Below are positions 1 through 9,202 of a stretch of 19,203 nucleotides of DNA, piece after piece (within the stretch, counting starts at the first letter, position 1; the number at the start of each line of letters is the position of its first letter). The DNA is from DATLAN01 sp035527455. GTDB taxonomy: Bacteria; Planctomycetota; Planctomycetia; Pirellulales; Thermoguttaceae. Made by a program: the position numbers and the translations under genes. Location: contig DATLAN010000447.1 of NCBI GenBank assembly GCA_035527455.1, forward strand, positions 1-19,203, given 5' to 3'. Under the pieces are notes generated by a model. The model searched no databases, was not told where the DNA came from, and was given only the letters and a program-made list of their open reading frames with translations.

Positions 1-2335
1 TGTGGGCTGGGGAATGCAGCATGACTGGGATATGTTCGATCGACCTACCGCCTTGTTGCGATTCCGCGGGGCCGAAGATTGTCGGGTGACAGATTGCAGA
101 GTTGTCAATTCTGGAGGCTCGGGGGTGCGTTTGGATCTGCATGCGCAACGTAATCGCATTGCCAATTGCGAACTGGCGCATCTGGGCGAGGCTGGAATCC
201 TTCTGGCGGGTTATGGACCCGGCACCAAAGACGTTAACCACCACAACGACATTATCAATAATCATATTCATCACTTCAGTGAGATTACCTGGCATTCCCC
301 AGGCCTATGGGCCTGGCAAAGCGGCCACAACCGAATGGTCCACAACGAGTTGCACCATAGTGGCTATTCGGCGGTGCTCATCACCACGCGAGTGAATCCT
401 GGTCAAAGCCTAAACGGCGAGGGTGGCAGGACTGTACGTCGCCACGAGATTGCAGAAGATGGCGGAGCAAGGGCACGGGGTGGCTACGCAAGTTGGCAGC
501 GTCGGGAAAAGTACCTTCATTCCCGGCACAATCTCTTCGAATACAACGAGATTTCGCATTCCGTGCAGTTGCTCTCCGACGGAAATGCGATCTATGTCTC
601 CGGGACGGGGGCGGGGAACATCATTCGCTACAACTATGTGCATCACAATCGGGCTCGATCTCTGCCGGCGTGCATCCGTTGCGATGATGATCAGCATGAG
701 ACGCTCATCTATGGAAACGTCCTCTATAACAACGGCGGCTTTGCTGCTGGAATCGCCTCGAAGGGGGTAAACGATATCATCAACAATTTCATTGTGGCTC
801 CGGCAGTGGTGCCCAGATGGGGCTATATCAGCTTTGAATGGGCTCCAGTGACAGGGTCTAAGGCACAGCGCAACATTATCATGTCTCATCCCGATGGGGG
901 CAGTGCCTATGCCGAAAGGCAGAGAAGTGGAAACCGAACTGGAGGTGGAGGTCCCAAGCTCGTCGAAACGGACATGGATTCGAATCTCTACTACCATCCG
1001 ACAGACCCGCATTGGGTAGACGAGCATCTTCGCAGGATGCGGACGGTGGGCAAAGAGAAGGCAAGTCGCTTTGGCGATCCTCTATTTGTGGACCCGGCGG
1101 GCGGCGACTTCAGTTTCCGGCCCGGCAGTCCCGCTTTGGCCTTGGGGATCGAGCCGCTGGACGTCTCAAAAATGGGGCGTCTGGATGATCGTTCTTTGGT
1201 CATCAGTGATGGAAGTCGCTTCGTGCCCAAGGATCACTATCCCCAGTTCACTTGGGATCGCATCCCTCTGTACATGCATATCCGTAAGGCCAAGTCCTAT
1301 ACCGACGAAGAGATTGCGTTCTTGGCCAAGTTCCCGCTGATCACGTTCGAGAAAGCCAACGGGCAACAGGACCACGGCTCGGTCGAAGCGGGGACATTGA
1401 TCGCGGCTCGGGCGGTGAAGGAGGTCAACTCAAAGGTAAAGATCCTCTATTACCGCAACGTCATGGTCCACTACGGCGGCTATGCGGCCAACAAGGGGCT
1501 CGAGCGAATCCCCGGAGGGTTGCTCAAGGACGAGAAAGGCAGCACCAAGCTTGTTCGCAATCGCGTCGAGGCTTACGACTTGTCCAGCGCGGACCTGCGG
1601 AGGTGGTGGGTGGACACTTGCAGGAACTTAACGGTAGACCCGGCCATCGACGGCATCTTCCTCGACGGTAACGTCAAGGCCTTGGAGCCGGGATATCTCG
1701 CCCGGCAAATCGGCACCGCGAAAAAGAAGCAGACGATGGACGGCTACCACTTGATGATGAAGCAAACGCGCGAAGCCATCGGCCCGAACGAACTGATGAT
1801 CGCCAACATCCTCCGTGCGCGCTTCGAGAACGCAGGGCTCGAGTATCTGGACTACTTCGACGGGTCTTACCTGGAAGGGTTCTTCCACAACGTGGGCGGC
1901 GCCAGCTATGAGGAGTATGTGGCCAAGGGCATCGACGCGATGCAGAAGGCCGCGCGCCAGGGCAAGATCATTGCCTTCAGCACCGGGTTCGCCTCGCCCA
2001 GAAATACGAGCGTCATGGGCATCGACGAGGGACACGCGACCGTTGGATCCCATGCGCAGGCGCGTGCGGGCCTCACGTATCCTCTGGCCATCTTCCTGAT
2101 CTGCGCCGAGAAGCACAGCTACTTCCGTATCCACGAGGGATACTCGGCCAACGAGAACGACCGCTGGATGCGCTGGTTTCCGGAATATGACCGACCCCTT
2201 GGTCCTCCGAACGGCCCGGCAACGAAGGACGGTTTTCGCTATACCCGAACCTTTCGGCATGCAACGGTTCAACTCGATATCCAGAAACGAACAGCGAGCA
2301 TCCAATGGCAAGATGCGGCGACAGGCAGCGAGTGA
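1..2335 (+). CDS. Beta-helix protein fused to a putative TIM-barrel glycoside hydrolase (5' partial)
   Basis: The reading frame is open from the first codon (GTG at base 2) and already inside a domain with no signal peptide, so the true start lies upstream. Visible residues 1 to about 385 are a right-handed parallel beta-helix, with repeated short N/G/I-rich coils such as NNHIHH and HNELHH and a GYGPGTKDVN segment. From residue 394 (LDDRSL) to the end it is a second domain, homologous to the whole mature protein encoded at 3984-5183. That domain resembles unclassified TIM-barrel glycoside hydrolases: Asp555 in IFLDGN and Glu625 in YLEGFF sit where such barrels carry catalytic acids. The C-terminus (RPLGPPNG, then a strand-rich tail) also matches the paralogue. 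GH141-like activity (that family includes alpha-L-fucosidases) is possible for the helix half but unproven. It is first in the plus-strand run, 70 nt before the GH29 gene. Confidence 0.85.
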   Translation, partial: VGWGMQHDWDMFDRPTALLRFRGAEDCRVTDCRVVNSGGSGVRLDLHAQRNRIANCELAHLGEAGILLAGYGPGTKDVNHHNDIINNHIHHFSEITWHSPGLWAWQSGHNRMVHNELHHSGYSAVLITTRVNPGQSLNGEGGRTVRRHEIAEDGGARARGGYASWQRREKYLHSRHNLFEYNEISHSVQLLSDGNAIYVSGTGAGNIIRYNYVHHNRARSLPACIRCDDDQHETLIYGNVLYNNGGFAAGIASKGVNDIINNFIVAPAVVPRWGYISFEWAPVTGSKAQRNIIMSHPDGGSAYAERQRSGNRTGGGGPKLVETDMDSNLYYHPTDPHWVDEHLRRMRTVGKEKASRFGDPLFVDPAGGDFSFRPGSPALALGIEPLDVSKMGRLDDRSLVISDGSRFVPKDHYPQFTWDRIPLYMHIRKAKSYTDEEIAFLAKFPLITFEKANGQQDHGSVEAGTLIAARAVKEVNSKVKILYYRNVMVHYGGYAANKGLERIPGGLLKDEKGSTKLVRNRVEAYDLSSADLRRWWVDTCRNLTVDPAIDGIFLDGNVKALEPGYLARQIGTAKKKQTMDGYHLMMKQTREAIGPNELMIANILRARFENAGLEYLDYFDGSYLEGFFHNVGGASYEEYVAKGIDAMQKAARQGKIIAFSTGFASPRNTSVMGIDEGHATVGSHAQARAGLTYPLAIFLICAEKHSYFRIHEGYSANENDRWMRWFPEYDRPLGPPNGPATKDGFRYTRTFRHATVQLDIQKRTASIQWQDAATGSE

Positions 2336-2398
2336 TCTCCTGCGACCGACGATTTAGAGGTTGCACCTGAGGAGTAGCGTTGGGTGGGACCAGAAACC

Positions 2399-2402
2399 GG
2401 AG
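2399..2402 (+). promoter_or_regulatory. Ribosome binding site deciding the GH29 start
   Basis: GGAG lies 3 nt before the ATG at 2406 and 6 nt before the ATG at 2409. It has no useful spacing to the upstream TTG at 2361, which would also place 15 residues ahead of the signal peptide. Confidence 0.5.
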
Positions 2403-2405
2403 AAG

Positions 2406-3953
2406 ATGATGAACTCACCGAATAGACGTGACTTCAGAGCAGTATTGGTGGCAGGACTTGCAGCCCTGGCAGTCCATCCGCTGGGAGCACAGACTTCGGA
2501 AAACGGCGTCACGGAGATTGAGCCGACATGGGAGTCGATGGCCGCGAACTATCAGGTGCCGGAGTGGTTCCAAAACGGGAAGATCGGTGTCTGGACGCAC
2601 TGGGGCATTCCTTCCGCTGCCGACGAAAACCGCCCGAACGACGGGTCGCACTATGCGCGCCGCATGTATTCTGTCGTCCCGGATGACTATACGGGCGAGA
2701 TGGGCATGTCGGAGGTCTTGACGAAGTGGCATACCGAGCGCTACGGGCATCCTTCCGAGTTCGGCTATGAAGATTTGATTCCGCTGTTCAAAGCCGAGAA
2801 ATGGGATCCCGACGGCCTGGTCAAATTCTTCAAGGAGTGCGGCGCCCGCTTCATCATGCCCGTGGCCTGCCATCACGACAATTTCGACATGTACGATTCG
2901 TTCCATTCCTGGAACTCGGTGAAGATGGGACCGAAACGCGACACGCTGAAGGAGTGGAAAGAGGCCGCAACCAAACACGGACTCAAATTCGGTGTCTCGA
3001 CCCACCTCTACTGGTCGCCGCGATTTTTCGCGAACGCCCGCAAGTACCAGAAGCCCGGCACCCCCGAGTGGAAGTTCTTCAACATGGACTATGATCCCAG
3101 GGGTTATTCAACACAGGACAGTTGGAACGAGCACTGGTATGCCCGCTGTTGGGACATAATCGAGAAGTATGATCCCGACATGTTCAACAACGATTCGCCC
3201 TATCCGAAAATCGGAGGGGGCAAGGGACTCGGCATCAAACTCTTCACCGATTACCTCAACCGCGACCTGAAGGAGAACCACGGCAAGCAAACCGTCGTGC
3301 TCTCGTTCAAAGATGCCAGGGCAGACAGGGCCGCCTTTACCTACAACCTCGAGAGAGGCAGCGCCGGAGACATCAAACGAGAGCCCTGGATGTGGGCGAC
3401 CGATCTTTCGGGGAACTGGTTCTATCGTAAAGGCGCCGTCAACAGAATGAGCATCCCGGTGATGGTTGGGAACGCGGTCGATGCCATCAGCAAGAACGGA
3501 GTCGTCATGCTCAACATTGCCCTGCGCGGCGACGGGACCTTGCCCGAAAATCAGGCCGCCTACCTGACGGCCTTTGGGAGCTTCCTGAAAATCAACGGCG
3601 AGGGTATCTACGGCACCCGCCCCTGGAAAACCTTCGGCGAGGGTCCCTTGAAAATGAAGGACGGCCGTCAGGGAGAAAACAAGAGGCCGTTCTCTCAAAA
3701 CGACGTCCGCTTCACCACCAGAGACGGCAAGCTCTACGTCTTTGTGCTGGCCCCGCCAACAGAAGACATCGTGGTCAAGACTCTCGCGAAAGGCGGATTG
3801 CTCGACAGTGAGATTGTCAGCATCGAGCTGATGGGCAGCACCGAGAAGATCAAATGGACGCGCTCTGCAGATGCGCTGACGATTCAATTGCCACGGAAAC
3901 TGCCTGGTAAGATTGTTAGCGGATTCAGGATCACTACTCCGAGAAACCAGTAA
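2406..3953 (+). CDS. Alpha-L-fucosidase, GH29 family, exported
   Basis: The enzyme should remove terminal alpha-L-fucose by a retaining mechanism. From the ATG at 2406 it is 515 aa. The frame opens at a TTG at 2361, but GGAG at 2399-2402 and a signal peptide (NRRDFRAVLVAGLAAL, RR/Tat-like) beginning here favour 2406 or the adjacent ATG at 2409. GH29 hallmarks in order are GVWTHWG (residues 61-67), PVACHHDNF (152-160), a DMFNNDSPYP segment (258-267) whose Asp263 aligns with the GH29 nucleophile context WND, and MLNIALRGDGTLPEN (368-382), the usual 'LLNI..DG.IP' signature. A beta-sandwich C-terminal region follows from about 420. The acid/base residue cannot be assigned by eye. The gene lies between the fusion protein and the TIM-barrel paralogue, all on the same strand. 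Confidence 0.93.
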   Translation: MMNSPNRRDFRAVLVAGLAALAVHPLGAQTSENGVTEIEPTWESMAANYQVPEWFQNGKIGVWTHWGIPSAADENRPNDGSHYARRMYSVVPDDYTGEMGMSEVLTKWHTERYGHPSEFGYEDLIPLFKAEKWDPDGLVKFFKECGARFIMPVACHHDNFDMYDSFHSWNSVKMGPKRDTLKEWKEAATKHGLKFGVSTHLYWSPRFFANARKYQKPGTPEWKFFNMDYDPRGYSTQDSWNEHWYARCWDIIEKYDPDMFNNDSPYPKIGGGKGLGIKLFTDYLNRDLKENHGKQTVVLSFKDARADRAAFTYNLERGSAGDIKREPWMWATDLSGNWFYRKGAVNRMSIPVMVGNAVDAISKNGVVMLNIALRGDGTLPENQAAYLTAFGSFLKINGEGIYGTRPWKTFGEGPLKMKDGRQGENKRPFSQNDVRFTTRDGKLYVFVLAPPTEDIVVKTLAKGGLLDSEIVSIELMGSTEKIKWTRSADALTIQLPRKLPGKIVSGFRITTPRNQ

Positions 3954-3983
3954 TCTGACGCGTTCTATAACAGAGGCATGCCG

Positions 3984-5183
3984 ATGCCCCTTATTACCAC
4001 CGTTGTGTTGGCCAGCGTCTTTGCCAGTCCCGCATGGGTTGCGGGGGACAAGGTGCAGGATAAGTCAGATAGGAGTCGGCTGGACGATCGTTCTTTGCGG
4101 ATCAGCGACGGGAGTCGCTTCGTGCCCAAGGACTTTTATCCTGAGTTTAGCTGGGAGACCACGCCGCGCTATTTCATGTTTGGAGACAAGAACCGTGTGC
4201 TGCGTCCGGAGCAAGTTCGTTTCATTGCCGAGCGAACGGGTTTTCTCTGTATTGAAAAGTCACATGGAATGGGAGAACTCGGGGCCGCTGAACTGGGCGC
4301 CAAGCATGAGGCAGCGGCCTTCAAAAAGATCAATCCCGGTGTGAAGGTGTTGTTTTACTTCAACGCCGCCTATGCCTGGCCCTACACCTCGTACAACCAG
4401 GATTTCACCAGGCAACGTATCGAAGCACATCCCGAGCTCAAGGAATTCCTGATCATCCACCCCAAGACGGGTAAGTTGGCCGATCGATACGGCGCTTTTT
4501 GCTACGACGTTTTGAATCCCGACTTCCGCGATTGGTGGGTGGAAACGGTTGCCAAGGGTGTAAGGGACTCCGGCTGCGATGGTGCCTTTATTGATCAAAT
4601 GCACGGTTCTGTTGCCCTCCGCAGAAACAAGAGGGCGGAGATTGAAAAGGCCATGGGTGAGATGATGAGTGCACTCAAGCAGAGGATGGGCCCTGACAAG
4701 ATCCTACTCGCGAATAATGCATATACGGCCAGTGCGCAATATGTCTATCCCGTGAGTGACGCGATCATGTTCGAAAACTATGCGACCGTAAAATCCAGCA
4801 AGGAAAGCCTGCTGGCCGAGTGGGGGGAAATGCTAAGAAACGCGAAAGCAGGGAAGATTTCCGTATTTCGCCTTGGTGTTGAGGGGACAGGCCGAAGAAA
4901 CCTGAAGCCGAATATGCCGAAACTCTCCAAGCAGAAGTTGGAGTTCGCTCTGGCTTGCTATCTGATCGGGGCGCAGCCCTACTCGTATTTCATGTACAGT
5001 TGGGGGTGGAAGTTGTCATCTGGCGCGCTGGTTGACTATCCCGAATTCAAAAAACCGCTCGGTCCCCCCAAAGGGGCTTACCAGCGAACCACGCCCGGTG
5101 GCTGGGAGTTTACCCGCGAATTTGAGCATGCCAGCGTTTGGGTCAATACCGAAACAAGAGAAGCCAAAATCACCTGGCGGTAG
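3984..5183 (+). CDS. Putative secreted TIM-barrel glycoside hydrolase, stand-alone paralogue
   Basis: This 399 aa protein has a Sec signal peptide (MPLITTVVLASVFASPAWVAG) and one catalytic-looking domain. An ATG at 3978 is also in frame, but AGAGG at 3972-3976 is 7 nt from the ATG at 3984 and only 1 nt from 3978, so 3984 is preferred. After the signal, LDDRSLRISDGSRFVPKD matches residues 394 onward of the fusion protein at 1-2335 almost word for word, and similarity runs to the C-terminus (KPLGPPKG, then an F.HASV..N....A.ITW tail). Asp204 in AFIDQ and Glu264 in MFENYA are the best catalytic candidates and are matched by Asp555 and Glu625 of the paralogue. The fold guess comes from the alternating beta/alpha pattern and DGAFID-type strand ends. 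No substrate is known. It starts 30 nt after the GH29 gene and is probably co-transcribed. Confidence 0.85.
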   Translation: MPLITTVVLASVFASPAWVAGDKVQDKSDRSRLDDRSLRISDGSRFVPKDFYPEFSWETTPRYFMFGDKNRVLRPEQVRFIAERTGFLCIEKSHGMGELGAAELGAKHEAAAFKKINPGVKVLFYFNAAYAWPYTSYNQDFTRQRIEAHPELKEFLIIHPKTGKLADRYGAFCYDVLNPDFRDWWVETVAKGVRDSGCDGAFIDQMHGSVALRRNKRAEIEKAMGEMMSALKQRMGPDKILLANNAYTASAQYVYPVSDAIMFENYATVKSSKESLLAEWGEMLRNAKAGKISVFRLGVEGTGRRNLKPNMPKLSKQKLEFALACYLIGAQPYSYFMYSWGWKLSSGALVDYPEFKKPLGPPKGAYQRTTPGGWEFTREFEHASVWVNTETREAKITWR

Positions 5184-5275
5184 CGCAACCTGTTCGGCCT
5201 GAGCGAGAAGACCCGTCGCTTGCCGGGGCATGCGTTCTACTGCCGACAATAGGCGGGACGAAAGGCAGCATACCA

Positions 5276-6724
5276 ATGGGCAGAAGAGTATTCGGCGTAT
5301 TGCTGGCAACCATAGTCGTGCTTGGAACAACGCATCTGTTCGGACGCGATAATCAAGCATTGGTCGCTGCAGGCAACCAGGCGGCGCGGGCCAAGGTCTT
5401 CAATGTCAAGAGCTACGGTGCCGTCGGAGACGGCGCCGCCATGGATACCGAGGCGATCCAGAAGACCATCGATGCTTGCCACGCGGAAGGGGGCGGTGTC
5501 GTTCGCGTTCCCGCAGGAGATTTCCAGATCGGCACGATCTGGTTGAGAAGCAACATCACCCTCTCACTCGATTACGGTGCGAACTTGCTGGGGAGTCAAA
5601 ACATAGCCGACTACAAGACCGAAGGCCTCAGCAAGCCCCGAGAAGGTGGGCCTCATTGCCTGATCTATGCCGAAAACGCACGCAATATCGTCATCGAAGG
5701 GCTTGGCGTGATCGACGGCAGAGGAACTCCGGAGCATTTTCCTCGGATCCGCTCTGGGGGGAGAGAAACCTCCAAGCGCCCGCGTCTGATTCGCATGGTC
5801 AACTGCGACCAACTGACCTTCTCCGGCGTCACGTACCGGCGCCCGGCCTTCTGGGGACTGCACCTGATCGATTGCCGCAACATTCACTTCAACGCCGTCA
5901 CCATTCGATTTCGCAACAACGGCTACAACAATGACGGCCTCGACCTGGACGGCTGCGAGAATGTCCTCATCGAAAACTGCGACATCGATTCGGGTGACGA
6001 CGCGATATGCCTGAAAAGCTCGCTGCACCCTTGCCGAAACATCGTTGTGCGCGGCTGCAAGGTGACCAGCAATACGGCGCCGCTGAAGTTCGGCACCTCA
6101 TCCCGGGGTGGGTTCATCAACGTCAGCGTAACCAACTGCTACTTCTACAACAGCCCCATGGGGGCCATCAAACTGCAACTGGTCGACGGCGGACGGCTGG
6201 AGAACGTCGACATTTCACGAATCGTCATGGAAGACGTGGGCAACCCGATCTTCATTCGGCTGGGAAACCGGGGCCGCACCTATACGAAGCGAACAGGGCC
6301 GAGACAGAACGCCGACGCTAGGCCGGAGGGAGCAGGAGTCGGCACATTGAAAAACGTCCGAATACGAGACGTCGTGGCGGAGGTCACTGGGGATGACAAG
6401 TCGCGGTCCGGCCCCATCATGATTACGGGAATCCCTGGCCACTGCGTCGAAGACGTTGTCTTGGAGAACATCACGATCTCCTATCCCGGCGGCGGCAACC
6501 AGGACGATGCGCGGCGGGCGGTGCCCGAGGATATCGCTCGCTATCCGGAACAGTTCTTCTTCGGCGTACTCCCAGCGTGGGGCGCCTACATCCGCCACGC
6601 CCGCAACGTTGAGTTCAGGAATGTGATTCTCAAGACCCGATCTTCGGACGAGCGGAAGAGGATCGTCCTGGACGATGTTGAGGGGTTTTCCGAAAGCAGT
6701 CGTGACCAGGAGAAGCCCCAATGA
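5276..6724 (+). CDS. GH28-like (polygalacturonase-type) beta-helix glycoside hydrolase, secreted
   Basis: From the ATG at 5276 this is 482 aa, beginning with a signal peptide (MGRRVFGVLLATIVVLGTTHLFG). The open frame reaches back to a TTG at 5138 inside the preceding gene, but only 5276 gives a signal peptide; AAAGG at 5261-5265 lies 10 nt ahead. The mature N-terminus FNVKSYGAVGDG.AMDTEAIQKTID is the classic entry to the pectinase-type beta-helix. Family motifs are NNDGLDLDG (normally NTD; Asp220) and SGDDAICLKS (Asp241-Asp242). Where typical polygalacturonases have G-H-G, this protein has KFGTSSRGGF with no histidine, and RIK is replaced by AIKL. It is clearly GH28-superfamily, but its substrate may not be polygalacturonan. 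Its stop codon overlaps an ATG at 6721. Confidence 0.88.
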   Translation: MGRRVFGVLLATIVVLGTTHLFGRDNQALVAAGNQAARAKVFNVKSYGAVGDGAAMDTEAIQKTIDACHAEGGGVVRVPAGDFQIGTIWLRSNITLSLDYGANLLGSQNIADYKTEGLSKPREGGPHCLIYAENARNIVIEGLGVIDGRGTPEHFPRIRSGGRETSKRPRLIRMVNCDQLTFSGVTYRRPAFWGLHLIDCRNIHFNAVTIRFRNNGYNNDGLDLDGCENVLIENCDIDSGDDAICLKSSLHPCRNIVVRGCKVTSNTAPLKFGTSSRGGFINVSVTNCYFYNSPMGAIKLQLVDGGRLENVDISRIVMEDVGNPIFIRLGNRGRTYTKRTGPRQNADARPEGAGVGTLKNVRIRDVVAEVTGDDKSRSGPIMITGIPGHCVEDVVLENITISYPGGGNQDDARRAVPEDIARYPEQFFFGVLPAWGAYIRHARNVEFRNVILKTRSSDERKRIVLDDVEGFSESSRDQEKPQ

Positions 6725-6795
6725 GAAGCCTGGCAACTCTACTTCTCCTGCTAAGCCGAAGGCGCCTGCGAGCGTCGGGGGAAAACAGGAGATAA
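6721..6795 (+). pseudogene. Orphan signal-peptide-like start (24 codons) overlapping the GH28 stop
   Basis: ATGA couples this ATG to the TGA of the GH28-like gene, with AGGAGA at 6708-6713 ideally spaced (7 nt). It encodes MRSLATLLLLLS, which looks like the h-region of a signal peptide, then an arginine-rich tail, and stops at a TAA inside the ribosome binding site of the GH95 gene. It reads like the 5' stub of a secreted-protein gene whose body was deleted. A coupling or leader peptide is the alternative. Confidence 0.4.
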
Positions 6796-6802
6796 CACCA
6801 CC

Positions 6803-9202
6803 ATGACAAGGCTGAAAGACGGATGTCATCGAATGGCATGGGTAGGCCTGTGCTTCTGGGCCTTGTGCGTCCAAACAGCGCAGCTTCAGGCGGCCACTCA
6901 AGGTGAATCACCGGACGCACTGCGACTTTGGTATACGCAGCCCGCAACCGAGTGGACCGATGCCCTGCCGATCGGCAACGGACGACTCGGGGCCATGGTC
7001 TATGGAGGGATCGAGCAGGAGCACCTGCAACTCAACGAAGACACGCTATGGAGCGGCGGCCCCCATTGCTACGACAACCCGGGTGCCTATCGGCACCTTG
7101 CCACGGTTCGAGAACTACTTGAGCGGGGCGAGTACGCCGCCGCTGAGGCAACAGCACAGAAGATGCTGGGCAGACACAAGTACCAGCATGCGTATATGCC
7201 GCTGGGCGATTTGTTTCTCGATTTCCCCAAGCGGAATAGCCCGACCGAATATCGCCGCGAGCTCGATCTGCAAAACGCCGTGAGTACGGTCAGCTATCGT
7301 GTCGGTGATGCACGTTTTACGCGCCGTGTCTTCGCATCCCATCCCGACCAGGCCATCGTCGTGCGTCTCGAGTGCGACAGGCCCGGGCGAATCACGTTTG
7401 ACCTGTCGATGACAAGCCCTCATGCGTTTCAGTCCCGCACGATCTCGAACGACACGCTATCAGTGACAGGTCATATTGAGCCTCGCGAAGAGGTCCGATT
7501 GATCGGGCCGTGGAAAGAGGATGGGCTCAGGTTCGCGGCTCAGGTCAAGGTCGCGGCCGAGGGCGGAAAGGTCGCGGCCGCCGGCGACAAGATCTCCGTC
7601 AAGGAGGCCGACGCCGTTACGCTTGTCTACGTGGCGGCAACCAGCTACGTCGACTACCAGGACGTCAGCGGGGATCCGTCGAAGAAGGTCGACGAATATC
7701 TCGCCGGCGCCGGCGGCAAATCGTTCGAACAGCTCTGCCGGCGGCACGTCGACGACCATTCGAAGCTGTTCGGCCGCGTGGCGATCGATCTTGGCGGCAA
7801 GGGGGACAGTGAGAAACTGCCGACCGACCAGCGGCTCAAGAGAGTTGTCGCGGGCAGCGCCGACCCGCTTCTGGCCGAACGGCTCTTCCAGTATGGCCGC
7901 TATCTGATGATCGCTGGCTCGCGTCTCGGCACCCAGCCCCTGAACCTGCAAGGCATCTGGAACGACAAGACCAATCCGCCCTGGGGGAGCAAGTACACGA
8001 TCAACATCAACATCCAGATGAACTACTGGGTGGCTGAAGTCTGCAATCTCAGCGAGTGCCACGAGCCCCTGCTGCGCATGGTCGGTGAACTGCAGGCTCC
8101 GGGACGCAGTACGGCGAAGGTCCACTACCGAGCCGGCGGCTGGGTCGCCCATCACAACACCGACCTCTGGCGCGGCACGGCGCCGGTTGACGGTGCGCAG
8201 TGGGGAATGTGGCCGACGGGCGGCGCGTGGCTCTGCCAACATCTTTGGGAACACTATCTCTATACGGGCGACACCGAACACCTGAAGCGAGCCTATCCAA
8301 TCATCAAGGGCGCAGTTGAGTTCTTCCTGGATGTTCTCGTCGAAAACGGGGACGGTCACCTGATCACCTCGCCGTCGCTCTCGCCCGAGCACAGCCACGG
8401 CGGCGGGACAAAGGATGGTCTCAGCGTGGGACGCTCAGGCACCTCGGTTTGCGCGGGCCCCACCATCGATATGCAGATCCTGCGCGATCTATTCGCGAAC
8501 TGCATTGCGGCGTCCGAGATCTTGGATATCGACAGGGACTTTCGGTCGCAGGTGACGAAAACGCGAGCGCGTCTGGCGCCCATGAAGATCGGTCGACATG
8601 GCCAACTTCAGGAGTGGCTGGTGGACTGGGATAATCCCGAGGATCAACACAGCCACGTCTCGCACCTGTATGGGCTGTATCCGAGCAGCCAGATCAACCG
8701 GTGCGACACCCCGAAGCTGTTTGACGCAGCGCGGACATCACTGATCCACCGGGGGAACGCTGGTGGATGGCCTGGCGCCTGGCGGATCGCCTTGTGGGCT
8801 CGCTTGGGTGATGGTGATCGCGCCCATAACGTGCTCACCCATCATGTCATGCCAAGACTCGCAACGAACCTCTTCAATAGCGGGCGGGTCTTTCAAATCG
8901 ACGCGAATCTTGGCGCTACGGCTGGTATCGCCGAGATGCTCTTGCACAGCCACGGCGGTGAAGTTCACCTGTTACCTGCCTTACCCAAAGCCTGGCCAAC
9001 GGGTTCGGTACGAGGTCTACGCGCACGGGGCGGCTTTGAGGTAGACATCCACTGGAAGGATGGCCAGTTGACCCACGCAGCGATTCGTTCACTGAATGGA
9101 AACCCGCTAAAGGTTCGTTACGGAACAGAAACTCGCAAGACGCATCTCGCTAAAGGCGATAGCTTCACCTGGAATCGGCGATCGGAGGTACTACAACAAT
9201 GA
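6803..9202 (+). CDS. Alpha-L-fucosidase, GH95 family, secreted
   Basis: This 799 aa protein has the full usual GH95 length and architecture. AGGAGA at 6787-6792 precedes the ATG, and a signal peptide ends near LQAA (about residue 31). The N-terminal beta-sandwich begins LWYTQPATEWTDALPIGNGRLG (42-63), with LNEDTLWSGG at 78-86. The catalytic (alpha/alpha)6 barrel carries NINIQMNYW (Asn401 and Asn403, matching the catalytic asparagines of the Bifidobacterium enzyme), SPSLSPEH (Glu529, the expected acid), HSHVSHLYGLYP (616-627), AWRIALWARLGDG and FQIDANLGATAGIAEML (Asp700, probable base partner). The last motif is usually DGNFGA, so DANLGA is a mild departure. GH95 enzymes invert, and many act on alpha-1,2-fucose or alpha-galactose. 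The stop overlaps an ATG that repeats this gene's own start. Confidence 0.95.
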   Translation: MTRLKDGCHRMAWVGLCFWALCVQTAQLQAATQGESPDALRLWYTQPATEWTDALPIGNGRLGAMVYGGIEQEHLQLNEDTLWSGGPHCYDNPGAYRHLATVRELLERGEYAAAEATAQKMLGRHKYQHAYMPLGDLFLDFPKRNSPTEYRRELDLQNAVSTVSYRVGDARFTRRVFASHPDQAIVVRLECDRPGRITFDLSMTSPHAFQSRTISNDTLSVTGHIEPREEVRLIGPWKEDGLRFAAQVKVAAEGGKVAAAGDKISVKEADAVTLVYVAATSYVDYQDVSGDPSKKVDEYLAGAGGKSFEQLCRRHVDDHSKLFGRVAIDLGGKGDSEKLPTDQRLKRVVAGSADPLLAERLFQYGRYLMIAGSRLGTQPLNLQGIWNDKTNPPWGSKYTININIQMNYWVAEVCNLSECHEPLLRMVGELQAPGRSTAKVHYRAGGWVAHHNTDLWRGTAPVDGAQWGMWPTGGAWLCQHLWEHYLYTGDTEHLKRAYPIIKGAVEFFLDVLVENGDGHLITSPSLSPEHSHGGGTKDGLSVGRSGTSVCAGPTIDMQILRDLFANCIAASEILDIDRDFRSQVTKTRARLAPMKIGRHGQLQEWLVDWDNPEDQHSHVSHLYGLYPSSQINRCDTPKLFDAARTSLIHRGNAGGWPGAWRIALWARLGDGDRAHNVLTHHVMPRLATNLFNSGRVFQIDANLGATAGIAEMLLHSHGGEVHLLPALPKAWPTGSVRGLRARGGFEVDIHWKDGQLTHAAIRSLNGNPLKVRYGTETRKTHLAKGDSFTWNRRSEVLQQ

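Noticed and set aside
410..1027. A 205-codon minus-strand open frame
   Set aside because: It is the antisense shadow of the beta-helix domain, with no motif or start context.
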